Positions 1 to 6,562 of a stretch of 10,314 nt of DNA are shown piece after piece. Each line of letters opens with the position of its first letter. Position 1 is the first letter of the stretch. The notes below the pieces were generated by a model. That model saw only the letters and a list, made by a program, of their open reading frames with translations, was not told the origin of the DNA and searched no databases. Location: assembly GCA_934394595.1 (NCBI GenBank), contig CAKRRX010000090.1, positions 1-10,314 of the forward strand, read 5' to 3'. The translations under genes and the position numbers were made by a program. Source of the DNA: an uncultured Blautia sp. Its GTDB lineage: Bacteria; Bacillota; Clostridia; Lachnospirales; Lachnospiraceae.

Positions 1-60
1 CATTAACAAACCCGCCATAATTCTTCCGTTAAATTTTACAGATATTTTTCTTTCTCTCAT
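1..60 (-). CDS. 5' end of an unidentified gene running off the left edge
   Basis: Twenty codons are visible, beginning MRERKISVKF and reading on in frame to base 1 without a stop. The start is supported by a near-perfect ribosome binding site, AGGAGG at 74-69, eight bases before the ATG at 60-58, and by an extended -10 promoter just upstream. The visible part is strongly basic (two Arg and two Lys in the first ten residues) and turns hydrophobic at residues 14-20 (IMAGLLM). That would suit the beginning of a signal peptide or a first transmembrane helix, but too little is present to name the protein. It follows the terminator of the two-component operon and probably forms its own transcription unit. 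It could be a target or partner of that system; this is inference from position only. Confidence 0.55.
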   Translation of the reverse strand, partial: MRERKISVKFNGRIMAGLLM

Positions 61-68
61 TCTCTTCT

Positions 69-74
69 CCTCCT
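69..74 (-). promoter_or_regulatory. Ribosome binding site of the left-edge gene
   Basis: AGGAGG lies on the minus strand within a purine-rich stretch (about 61-80), eight bases before the ATG at 60. It is the main evidence that the partial reading frame at the left edge is real. Confidence 0.6.
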
Positions 75-99
75 TCTCCTCGTGTTGCTCTGTCTTTCT

Positions 100-108
100 A
101 TTTTAGCA
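100..108 (-). promoter_or_regulatory. Candidate extended -10 promoter
   Basis: The minus strand reads TGCTAAAAT, which fits an extended -10 element (TG, one base, then a hexamer matching TATAAT at five of six positions). No convincing -35 box lies 17 bases upstream, where the T-run of the terminator sits. Transcription would begin near base 93 and give a leader of about 33 nt ahead of the left-edge gene. The promoter directly abuts the terminator of the preceding operon. Confidence 0.4.
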
Positions 109-109
109 T

Positions 110-153
110 AAAAAAAACGCAATTTTGTTCTATGACATAAACTGCGTTTTTTT
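110..153 (-). terminator. Strong, probably bidirectional, intrinsic terminator
   Basis: Arms at 111-125 and 139-153 pair over 15 positions (on the minus-strand RNA, one G-U pair) around a 13-nt loop. The stem combines a CGCA/TGCG core with seven A-T pairs. On the minus strand it ends in a run of eight T; on the plus strand it ends in seven T, so it should stop transcription both ways. It lies 94 bases past the stop codon of the polytopic sensor gene and ends the three-gene signalling operon. The gap between that stop and the hairpin (154-246) shows no convincing gene or regulatory site. Confidence 0.85.
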
Positions 154-246
154 CTTACATAATTTGTAGACGTATAATTTAACTTCTCGACACCAATGAT
201 TGATCTTTCAATGGATCCACATATTCTGTGCGTTTTGGGCTTGCGA

Positions 247-1548
247 CTACTCCTCAAACCTCACACAAATCCTCTGTTTTCCTTCCTTCTTCTCTAACTC
301 AACATTTCCCTCTCTTTCTTCTATCAGTCCACCTATCTTTTTCTTTATCTCTGCCGGTCTTTTTCCAACTGGACAGGTAAGTAATACCACGGCCTGATTT
401 GCTATGACATCGATCTGGATATCTATATTCTTTTTCTCAGAGTCACTTATCTTTTGACATCCTGCTATGGTGTATTCGAATAATTCTACCACTACTTTTC
501 CCATGCACTGAACTGCCACCTGGTCTTTCGGTACATTCTGCACTTTACAGGTAACATGGATTCCTTCTTTCTGTGCCCGTTCTGTTTCCACATATAGAAT
601 TGAGTCCAGTGTCCAGTCTCTGCAGTAAATCCCAGCGCAGATATTCTGATACGCATTTCGCAGATCCTCCAGATATGCTTCCGTTCGGATCTTTTTTTCT
701 GCATCTTGTCCTTTTTGTATAATTTCCTGCATCTGGCTGTCTATCAGTTTTCTACATTCTTCCATACGTGTTCTCTGCTGCTGCATAGAATGGTACTGAG
801 ACTGCATCATGGACAATTCCAATTGCAGGAACTGACTCTCTGTCTTTGTCATTTCATTTTGTCTGCCAAAGGCAATTCCAAGTCCCAAGACAGCTGCCGC
901 AGCCACAATCATACACGGCACGATCAAGCCTCTTCGGATTCCTTCTTCTGTAGCGATTTCTATCACCTGTGAGGTCTGCATCAGTAAGAAATATCCCAGA
1001 TAAATAAGCCAGATCAGACGAGTGTGACGAATCTCATAGTTCTGAAATGGCTCTTTAAACTTCTTTAAGATGGAATATAGAAACAGAACTATCACAAGTT
1101 CCAGTCCCCAGCTGAGCATATCCGTAAGTTTAAACCTGAGATACCAGCCAAATATAATCTCCGGTCTTCTTTCGATTACATTTACAACTACAACTGCCGA
1201 CATCAAAGAGCACGTCGCTGCGAATTCTGAGATTGCCATGGCAAATAATATTTTTACCGGTTCTGCCTCACACAGCCAAAAGCACAGCAGGCACATTGCG
1301 ATACTGCTCAGTGCTCCGATCAAAACCTCGCCCATTCTCCCTGCTAAAGACAGATTGTCTCCTAACGCTTGGAGATAACATATGATGGCTCCCTTTACGA
1401 TCATAAACGCGATCAGGCATCCTGATTTCTTTATTTTTCCTAATAACAATTCCAGCACTTTTACACAAAAAAGCTGGACAGGCAGATTCATGATCACTAT
1501 GCGAATCCAGTAATTATGATCCAGAAAGTTCTCTATTGCCGCCATCAT
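247..1548 (-). CDS. Polytopic AgrC-like sensor with a degenerate GHKL region (probable pseudokinase)
   Basis: This 433-residue protein has about seven hydrophobic segments (near residues 16-36, 43-62, 73-92, 98-122, 145-163, 177-194 and 205-226), a Gln/Glu-rich coiled coil (about 235-290) and a C-terminal region laid out like the kinase core of AgrC-type sensors. The catalytic signatures are missing. Where its neighbour has RHD, this protein has LID (268-270), so the phospho-accepting His is Ile. Where the neighbour has NLLDNAI, it has ELFEYTI (355-361), losing the ATP- and Mg-binding Asn and Asp. The G box is replaced by a Lys-rich stretch without GxG spacing (about 396-407). The start ATG overlaps the stop of the kinase gene as ATGA and has AGGAGGA at 1564-1558; a second ATG follows at once. 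It probably senses an external signal and acts through the upstream kinase. Loss of catalysis is read from the sequence; the partnership is inference. Confidence 0.8.
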   Translation of the reverse strand: MMAAIENFLDHNYWIRIVIMNLPVQLFCVKVLELLLGKIKKSGCLIAFMIVKGAIICYLQALGDNLSLAGRMGEVLIGALSSIAMCLLCFWLCEAEPVKILFAMAISEFAATCSLMSAVVVVNVIERRPEIIFGWYLRFKLTDMLSWGLELVIVLFLYSILKKFKEPFQNYEIRHTRLIWLIYLGYFLLMQTSQVIEIATEEGIRRGLIVPCMIVAAAAVLGLGIAFGRQNEMTKTESQFLQLELSMMQSQYHSMQQQRTRMEECRKLIDSQMQEIIQKGQDAEKKIRTEAYLEDLRNAYQNICAGIYCRDWTLDSILYVETERAQKEGIHVTCKVQNVPKDQVAVQCMGKVVVELFEYTIAGCQKISDSEKKNIDIQIDVIANQAVVLLTCPVGKRPAEIKKKIGGLIEEREGNVELEKKEGKQRICVRFEE

Positions 1549-2297
1549 CTACGCTCTTCCTCCTGGCATCTGCTCTTCAATACTACTGTTTCACAAAACA
1601 TATTCCTCTGCAGGTCAACACTTACGTTCTCTTCTCCCTGATATTGTGTTACCAGATATTTTATAATACCCCGTCCTATGCCATGTTCTTCTTTCTTCTT
1701 TTTCTCTGTCTGAAAATCAATCTTTTTACCCGGACGTATTTTATTTTTCACCTGCATCCAGATCTCTCCCTGTTCCTTCTCTTTCATATCCATCCAGATG
1801 CCACGCTGTTCCTCTGTCTCTATTTTTTCATTTTCTTCGATGGCATTATCCAAAAGATTCATGAGAATCCCAGCCATATCAATATCCCGAACCAGCGTAT
1901 ATCCTTTGTCTTCTATATGAATCGTAAACGGAATCTGTTTTTCCGCACATTGCTGTCTCTTCATAGACAAGATGACATTCACAACTTCATTTTCCGTTTC
2001 GCCTCTGCTTACCGTTTTTCCATATTCTGTTTTCAGATGATCTGCGTACTCCTGAAGTGCGGCGTTCTCTTCCTCTTCCATCAGAATTTCCAGAGTCTGA
2101 ATGTGTCTTGCCAGGTCATGCCGGAACTTTCGCATCATATCTATCTGACTCTGAATGCTCTGATAGAATCCCTGCAAGGTTACCATATACGATTGGATCA
2201 GTTTATTCCTCTGGGCTTCTTTTTCCAGAAGCACGGCCTTTCTTACCAAAGCGAAAACTGCAAGCACTATTACTACATATCCTGCTATAATATACAT
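1545..2297 (-). CDS. GHKL sensor histidine kinase with one N-terminal transmembrane helix
   Basis: This 250-residue protein belongs to the AgrC-like GHKL histidine kinases, which autophosphorylate on His and pass the phosphate to a response regulator. One hydrophobic helix (about residues 2-19) is followed by a helical dimerisation region carrying FRHDLARH (58-65; phospho-acceptor H60, with D61). An N box, NLLDNAIEE (147-155), and a compact glycine motif, HGIGRG (205-210), complete the ATP-binding fold. Family members usually have five to seven membrane helices and exceed 400 residues, so this one lacks a real sensor domain. Its start lies 10 nt after the response regulator stop, with a modest AGGAAA ribosome binding site; its stop overlaps the next start by 4 nt, so all three genes should be co-translated. 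Kinase identity is secure; the signal is unknown and is probably supplied by the polytopic neighbour. Confidence 0.88.
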   Translation of the reverse strand: MYIIAGYVVIVLAVFALVRKAVLLEKEAQRNKLIQSYMVTLQGFYQSIQSQIDMMRKFRHDLARHIQTLEILMEEEENAALQEYADHLKTEYGKTVSRGETENEVVNVILSMKRQQCAEKQIPFTIHIEDKGYTLVRDIDMAGILMNLLDNAIEENEKIETEEQRGIWMDMKEKEQGEIWMQVKNKIRPGKKIDFQTEKKKKEEHGIGRGIIKYLVTQYQGEENVSVDLQRNMFCETVVLKSRCQEEERR

Positions 2298-2307
2298 ATA
2301 CCGTTTC

Positions 2308-3024
2308 CTACACCCTTTCCATTTGTCCCATAATCCATCTGGTAAAGGCTACCTTGGTTTCTTTCTCATAGGATCTGCTGATCGTAAGCTTATCGTCATT
2401 TTTCATGTAGAAAATTCCCTTTTTATACTCTTTCACATTAGGCAGATACACAATATAACTGTTATGGCATCTTAGAAAATCCGGTTTCATAAGATAACTT
2501 TCGCAGACGTCCAGCCTGTCTTTTATTTCATAATTGCCCCAGACAGTTACGAGCCTGGTCTTCCTTTCGTTTCGCTCCAGATAATAAATATCATCCGGAG
2601 ATAGGCTTACCATCTGTTTATTGGTACACAAAAACTGAATCTTCTTTTTCTGTTTTTCTCTGTTCCGGTAAATTTTATCAAAAATCTCTCCCACTCTGTT
2701 TCGAAACTGTTCTTTTACCGCAAACCAGATATGTTCAGTCCGATACACATCTGTAGCATAACTAATATAATTGGTTAAAAACATCACCTGACATTCTGCC
2801 CACTTATCATGCACTCTTTCTGCCAGGTCTATTCCATTTTGATCACCCAGTTCAATATCAAGAAACAGAGCTTCGATAGGTTCACCCTGATAATTTAACA
2901 AACTATCCCCATCTGGAAAATACTGTATTTCAATCTCCCGGGATGCTTTTCTTGCATATCCTTCAATAATATCACTTGCCTTCTTATTCCAGTTTTTATC
3001 ATCATCACAAATTCCAACTAACAT
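2308..3024 (-). CDS. LytTR-family response regulator
   Basis: This 238-residue transcription regulator has an N-terminal receiver domain (about 1-120) and a C-terminal LytTR DNA-binding domain (about 128-232), the architecture of AgrA and VirR. In the receiver, the acidic cluster D7-D8-D9, the phosphorylation site D56 (in LFLDIEL), T84 and K104 are all present. The usual Lys-Pro after beta-5 is Lys-Glu (AVKEQF), a small departure. The LytTR part shows the typical FLRCHNSYIV segment (183-192). Length is normal for the family. The ATG is preceded by GGAG about six bases upstream. It is first in a three-gene operon with the GHKL kinase and the polytopic sensor, and is presumably phosphorylated by the kinase. 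A 13-bp inverted repeat ends 20 bases before its start. Targets are unknown; autoregulation is plausible. Confidence 0.94.
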   Translation of the reverse strand: MLVGICDDDKNWNKKASDIIEGYARKASREIEIQYFPDGDSLLNYQGEPIEALFLDIELGDQNGIDLAERVHDKWAECQVMFLTNYISYATDVYRTEHIWFAVKEQFRNRVGEIFDKIYRNREKQKKKIQFLCTNKQMVSLSPDDIYYLERNERKTRLVTVWGNYEIKDRLDVCESYLMKPDFLRCHNSYIVYLPNVKEYKKGIFYMKNDDKLTISRSYEKETKVAFTRWIMGQMERV

Positions 3025-3043
3025 AACTCACTCCGTCTGTACT

Positions 3044-3076
3044 CAATCAAGCGGATATTCGCAATCCGCTTGATTG
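3044..3076. repeat. Perfect 13-bp inverted repeat (candidate operator or leader hairpin)
   Basis: Arms CAATCAAGCGGAT (3044-3056) and ATCCGCTTGATTG (3064-3076) are exact reverse complements separated by 7 nt. The repeat lies between the lectin-protein gene and the response regulator gene, ending 20 nt before the latter's ATG. In the direction of the genes no T-run follows it, so it does not look like an intrinsic terminator for them. On the plus strand a short T-rich stretch follows, but no plus-strand gene is there to end. It overlaps a candidate -10 box, which suggests an operator for a dimeric regulator, or a hairpin at the 5' end of the operon's mRNA. Confidence 0.75.
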
Positions 3077-3175
3077 TATCTTTTGTCCCCACCAGGCTGT
3101 CAGTGCATCTGTCTCTGGCTGTATACCTTCACTGATGGAACGAAGCTGTGCCGCATTCATCAGATCCTGGATCAT
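3047..3175 (-). CDS. Possible 42-residue small ORF coupled to the lectin-protein gene
   Basis: An open frame of 42 codons starts at an ATG sharing four bases (ATGA) with the stop codon of the upstream gene, the usual geometry of translational coupling, and ends at a TGA within the 13-bp inverted repeat. The product begins MIQDLMNAAQL and contains ETDALTAWWGQKIQ (21-34). It has no signal peptide or membrane helix, and no Cys that would suggest an AgrD-type cyclic peptide. Only a weak G-rich stretch precedes it. Its place just ahead of a sensor operon makes a signalling or leader peptide conceivable, but a chance frame is equally possible. I recognise no family. If it is not translated, 3025-3171 is simply the intergenic region holding the promoter and inverted repeat. 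Confidence 0.28.
   Translation of the reverse strand: MIQDLMNAAQLRSISEGIQPETDALTAWWGQKIQSSGLRISA
3073..3103 (-). promoter_or_regulatory. Candidate promoter of the two-component operon
   Basis: On the minus strand CTGACA (3103-3098) resembles a -35 box and TACAAT (3078-3073) a -10 box, each matching consensus at five of six positions. The 19-nt spacer is longer than the optimal 17. The last four bases of the -10 box fall within the 13-bp inverted repeat, a typical place for a repressor site. Transcription would begin near 3066, inside the repeat. The call is weak because of the spacer. Confidence 0.3.
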
Positions 3176-5613
3176 TCAATATACATCCCCATCTTTTTCT
3201 CTTCCGTAAGCATCAGGTCTGCATTTTTCTGTACAATATCCGGCAGTGTTCCCTGATCAAAAACTTCCGGACTGATAGTATTCTGATACCAAGGCATGGA
3301 GTTAAAATAGTCTGCCAGTTCCTGATTTTTAAAGCCACGTCCCATGCGGGCCATCATCTCATTGCGGGCATAGCTGAGACCTTTTGCGCTGAGCATGGAG
3401 ATATCATCATAAGTAAGATAACGGGTCATGCTGTCCGGGATCACATAATCCTTGCTTGTCCCGGTAATGTTTCCATCTTTGTAAAAGCTGCTCTGAAGAG
3501 CGGTTCCCCGGTTTTCATCTTCGGCAGAAGCAGCCTTTGCCCCAGTGCTGGCAGATGCATTTCCATCAGAAGCTGTTTTCCCATTAGCCTGTGTGCCGGC
3601 TGCATCTGCGCCTGCCTGATCTGCAGCTGCCGTGGTTTTCTCTTCAGATTTCACCGTATTTTTGATAGTTTCCTTTTCATCCACAACAGACTTAGCATAT
3701 GCCTCCTTTGTCTGCGGATCTCCTTCCCATTCTATAATATATCCTTCAATAGAAATCCAGGAGTTTCCCAGATATCCCTCCAGATCACCGTCATTCCATT
3801 TGTCTCCGGAATGTAAGGTGCAAAGGTAATATTCATTGGAATCATAAAAATCCGGCTGGTTTTCTCCAAAACTGGTGTAAGACCAGTCTTCTCCAGTGAT
3901 CCAATGCCACTTGTGGTTTACATCCATAAGTCCGCCCAACCAGCTTTGGTGATCCTCATAAGGATTGATATTCTGGGCAATCCAGGTATTCTCTTCTGCG
4001 CTGGTCACAGTGGCCAGATGACCACCTTTTTTCTCGCATCTTGCTTCTGCCTCTTCCCAGGAAACAGGAACATCTACAAGATAATAATAATTGCCATTGT
4101 ACTCTTTTGCATCTTTCGGAATCTCTGTAAGCCTGGTAGGCTCATAGGCATATTCTTTGTCTTCCACAGCTTCCTCATGCTCGTATTCACTGGCATTTAC
4201 AGCTACGCACTGATGATACATGGTATCCAGATCTTTATATCCCTTATAAATCCAGGAGGCACTTCCCTCTCCCGGTAAATTCACCTCATATTCCTCTGCG
4301 GCAGTGGTATAATTCATGGGATCTACAGTAACCCTTCCATCTCCATCCACTATCAGATCATGAAACTGATAATAGGTATAATAGCTGTTTACTTCATCAT
4401 AAAGCACAGAGCTGGTCTCCTGATAGTTTTCTACATCCACACGGAAACAGAGATATAACATATTTTGGTAGTCACTGCGATCCTGGGATTTTGCATGGAG
4501 AAAATAATTTCCTATGTATTCTGTGCCAAGAAGTGTGGCATTTTGATTCCACTCATTTGCAGCTCTTGCCTGGAGATCGTCCGATGCCTGAGCTGTCAAT
4601 TTCTCTATACATTCCTCTGGAATCTGGGATGCAGCTTTGACATAACCTTCCAGCCCCTCTACTGTCACATCCTTGGAAGTACTGCTCAATCTTTTTCCAA
4701 ACTTTTCTTCAATAGTGCTGGTCTCATCTGCCACCTTGATCTGGACAGAGTCACCATTGGAAAAAGTACCGTTATCCGTAATTTCGTAATCCAGATATTG
4801 TCCGATCTCATCTGTAGGCTTCACGATTTCCACCGTTCCCTGCGGTTCTGTGCCTGTAAAAGATATCTGAAGCTCTGCAAAAGGATCATACTCTTCGATC
4901 ACGGCCAGACCATCTACCGTATAATCCTCTATGTCCTCAAATTTACAGTGATAAATGCTTTCCAGAAATTCTGTAAGCTGGGCATTGGTTTCTACCTTTA
5001 TCACATCGCCGTTGCTCACATCCTCTTCCGGGGACAGCTGATAATAAAGGTTTCCCAGAATACCTCCAAGGATTTCTACATCCTTTTCCTCATTCTGATC
5101 CCGTTCCACTTTTGCGTACAGGCTGTCCTCCCCTGCGTTTTTGACCCATTTTTCCAGTTTTTTGCTATCTATGGAAAGCTTATCCTGATACTGATCTTCA
5201 AATTTCTGGGCATCAAATTTCAGTTCCACATGGCCATCCCCCTCATAGCCGTCTACTGTGATGGTAAAAAAAGGCTTCAGGTCAATATCTATGGTTTTAT
5301 TTCCGGTAAAATAAAGTGCTGCTCCGGCTGCAGCTGCGACCACCAGAACCCCTGCCACGGTACCCACTATGATCTTGGTCTGTTTGCCTTTATGGCCGAC
5401 GGGCTTCTTTTTCGGACTTACTGTTCTGTCTTCATCGTCATCAGGCTCCCCAGGATAAGGTACAGAATCATTCAACTGCACCGTTCTGTCTTCATCAAAG
5501 TTATTTTCGCCCTGATATGTCGCTTCCTCTGTCTGGATTTCCAGCCTTTCTCCACAGTTGGGGCAGAAAGCCTCTCCCCCTTCTAATTTGGTTCCACAAT
5601 TTGGACAGAACAT
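3172..5613 (-). CDS. Membrane-anchored zinc-ribbon / C-type-lectin / YARHG protein
   Basis: This 813-residue mosaic begins with a cytoplasmic zinc ribbon with two CPNC knuckles (C3, C6, C17, C20). An acidic stretch follows with two DEDRTV motifs (40-45 and 60-65), then a basic patch and one transmembrane helix (about 80-103). The rest should lie outside the membrane. A region of about 105-500 has no recognised domain. Residues 506-629 resemble a C-type lectin fold, with WLGG (558-561), GENQPD (583-588, at the EPN-like Ca-binding position) and KWNDGD (605-610, the WND motif). An Ala/Thr/Ser-rich linker (655-700) leads to a YARHG domain (about 722-805, with YFNSMPWY at 769-776), a module of extracytoplasmic bacterial proteins. 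The start is 2 nt after the mechanosensitive channel stop, with GGGGAGG at 5629-5623 inside the channel's last codons. Role inferred: surface binding or wall-associated sensing; the ligand is unknown. Confidence 0.87.
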   Translation of the reverse strand: MFCPNCGTKLEGGEAFCPNCGERLEIQTEEATYQGENNFDEDRTVQLNDSVPYPGEPDDDEDRTVSPKKKPVGHKGKQTKIIVGTVAGVLVVAAAAGAALYFTGNKTIDIDLKPFFTITVDGYEGDGHVELKFDAQKFEDQYQDKLSIDSKKLEKWVKNAGEDSLYAKVERDQNEEKDVEILGGILGNLYYQLSPEEDVSNGDVIKVETNAQLTEFLESIYHCKFEDIEDYTVDGLAVIEEYDPFAELQISFTGTEPQGTVEIVKPTDEIGQYLDYEITDNGTFSNGDSVQIKVADETSTIEEKFGKRLSSTSKDVTVEGLEGYVKAASQIPEECIEKLTAQASDDLQARAANEWNQNATLLGTEYIGNYFLHAKSQDRSDYQNMLYLCFRVDVENYQETSSVLYDEVNSYYTYYQFHDLIVDGDGRVTVDPMNYTTAAEEYEVNLPGEGSASWIYKGYKDLDTMYHQCVAVNASEYEHEEAVEDKEYAYEPTRLTEIPKDAKEYNGNYYYLVDVPVSWEEAEARCEKKGGHLATVTSAEENTWIAQNINPYEDHQSWLGGLMDVNHKWHWITGEDWSYTSFGENQPDFYDSNEYYLCTLHSGDKWNDGDLEGYLGNSWISIEGYIIEWEGDPQTKEAYAKSVVDEKETIKNTVKSEEKTTAAADQAGADAAGTQANGKTASDGNASASTGAKAASAEDENRGTALQSSFYKDGNITGTSKDYVIPDSMTRYLTYDDISMLSAKGLSYARNEMMARMGRGFKNQELADYFNSMPWYQNTISPEVFDQGTLPDIVQKNADLMLTEEKKMGMYIE
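5423..5496 (-). repeat. Duplicated DEDRTV motif in the lectin protein
   Basis: A 14-base direct repeat (plus strand gttctgtcttcatc) occurs at 5423-5436 and 5483-5496, exactly 60 bases apart, and encodes the two acidic DEDRT motifs between the zinc ribbon and the membrane helix. Conservation of both copies in an otherwise low-complexity acidic segment suggests a short linear motif, perhaps a Thr phosphorylation or FHA-binding site. The function is inference. Confidence 0.5.
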
Positions 5614-5615
5614 AC

Positions 5616-6554
5616 TTAATTACCTCCCCTTTTGTCTGCATCTTCTTTTCCTTCCCCTGATGGAGCCACAACATGCACATCCATCTGCGGATAAGGAATG
5701 GCTATGTGATTTTCATCAAAGGCTTCTTTAATTTTTTCGTTGAGGCGCCATTTGATATTCCAGTATTTTTCTGTGGGTACCCACACACGAAGTCCCATGA
5801 TCACAGCGCTGTCAGCCAGTTCATCCACAAATACCACCATTTCTTTATCGGTTTTGGTTCCCGGATCCTCTTTCAGAAGACGCTCCAGAACCTTTTTAGC
5901 TTTGTGAATATCTGAGTCATAGGAAATACCTACTTTGATTTCCAGCTTACGCTGATTTCCGGCAGTCGCATTGATGATGGTGCTGTTGGACAACTTGCCA
6001 TTTGGAATGATCACATGTTTATTGTCAATAGTGATCAGCGTGGTATAAAACATTTCAATTTTATAGACCGTTCCTTCTGTGCCACCTGCCTGATCCTGGA
6101 TAATATAATCCCCTACCTGGAAGGGCTTAAACAAAAGAAGCATCATACCTCCTGCCAGATTCTCCAGGCCTCCCTGCAGAGCAAGACCAATGGTCACACC
6201 AGCAGTACCAAGAAGAGCTGCCACAGAAGACTCCTTCACCCCAAAATACGTGGCAATATTAAAGATCAGAAGAATATAGAGTAGAAATCTGCCAAAAGAA
6301 CCGATGAACTGTGCTACACCTTTATCAATTCCAGCCTTTTCCATAGACTTTCTCGCCAGCTTCATAAACCACTTGATCAGCCGGGAACCCACATAAAATG
6401 CCACAACTGCCAGAACCACTTTCATTCCGAAGCTGATCAGATCCGGAATATGGCTGTTAAAATAGGTTTTCAGCTGGTCCATATTGGAGCTGACCTTTTC
6501 CACTGTATCCTGCACAGTTTCCTGGACTGCATTTTCGATTACCTGTTCCTCCAA
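5616..6554 (-). CDS. MscS-family mechanosensitive ion channel
   Basis: This 312-residue small-conductance mechanosensitive channel would release solutes when membrane tension rises on osmotic downshock. After an amphipathic N-terminal segment, membrane helices lie near 36-58 and 82-103. The pore-lining third helix (about 108-140) has the small-residue pattern GTAGVTIGLALQGGLENLAGG. The beta domain follows with FKPFQVGDYI (142-151) and IPNGKLSNSTIIN (183-195), and the C-terminal alpha/beta cage ends near IPYPQMDVHV (286-295). The size is typical for MscS. The start is TTG at 6554-6552, chosen because AAGGGAG lies eight bases upstream; the nearby ATG at 6565 is out of frame, and the first in-frame ATG is codon 25. 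The gene is followed after 2 nt by the lectin protein, so the two are co-transcribed and probably translationally coupled. Confidence 0.95.
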   Translation of the reverse strand: MEEQVIENAVQETVQDTVEKVSSNMDQLKTYFNSHIPDLISFGMKVVLAVVAFYVGSRLIKWFMKLARKSMEKAGIDKGVAQFIGSFGRFLLYILLIFNIATYFGVKESSVAALLGTAGVTIGLALQGGLENLAGGMMLLLFKPFQVGDYIIQDQAGGTEGTVYKIEMFYTTLITIDNKHVIIPNGKLSNSTIINATAGNQRKLEIKVGISYDSDIHKAKKVLERLLKEDPGTKTDKEMVVFVDELADSAVIMGLRVWVPTEKYWNIKWRLNEKIKEAFDENHIAIPYPQMDVHVVAPSGEGKEDADKRGGN

Positions 6555-6562
6555 ATTTCCAT

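Noticed and set aside
57..257. 66-codon minus-strand frame with an Arg-rich end, downstream of the polytopic sensor
   Set aside because: It reads through the terminator hairpin, and the Arg run is just the ribosome binding site of the next gene in another frame.
247..2297. The two sensor genes as one gene broken by a frameshift
   Set aside because: Each has its own helical dimerisation-like region and ATPase-like region, so joining them would duplicate, not complete, the kinase. The ATGA overlap with a strong ribosome binding site is a normal gene junction.
1536..2333. 265-codon plus-strand frame opposite the kinase gene
   Set aside because: It is Phe/Leu/His-rich antisense of a coding region with clear kinase motifs; nothing in it supports a protein.
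3044..3076. The 13-bp inverted repeat as an intrinsic terminator for the lectin gene
   Set aside because: The sequence after the stem on the minus strand is AGTACAGACGG, with no T-run; the T-rich side faces the plus strand, where no gene ends.
3047..3175. The small ORF as an AgrD-type cyclic peptide pheromone
   Set aside because: It has no Cys for the thiolactone, no amphipathic leader plus acidic tail layout, and no AgrB gene is in the window.
4465..5586. 373-codon open frame on the plus strand opposite the lectin protein
   Set aside because: It is rich in Cys, Phe and Ile in the way antisense frames are, has no recognisable motif, and lies wholly inside a minus-strand gene with clear domains.
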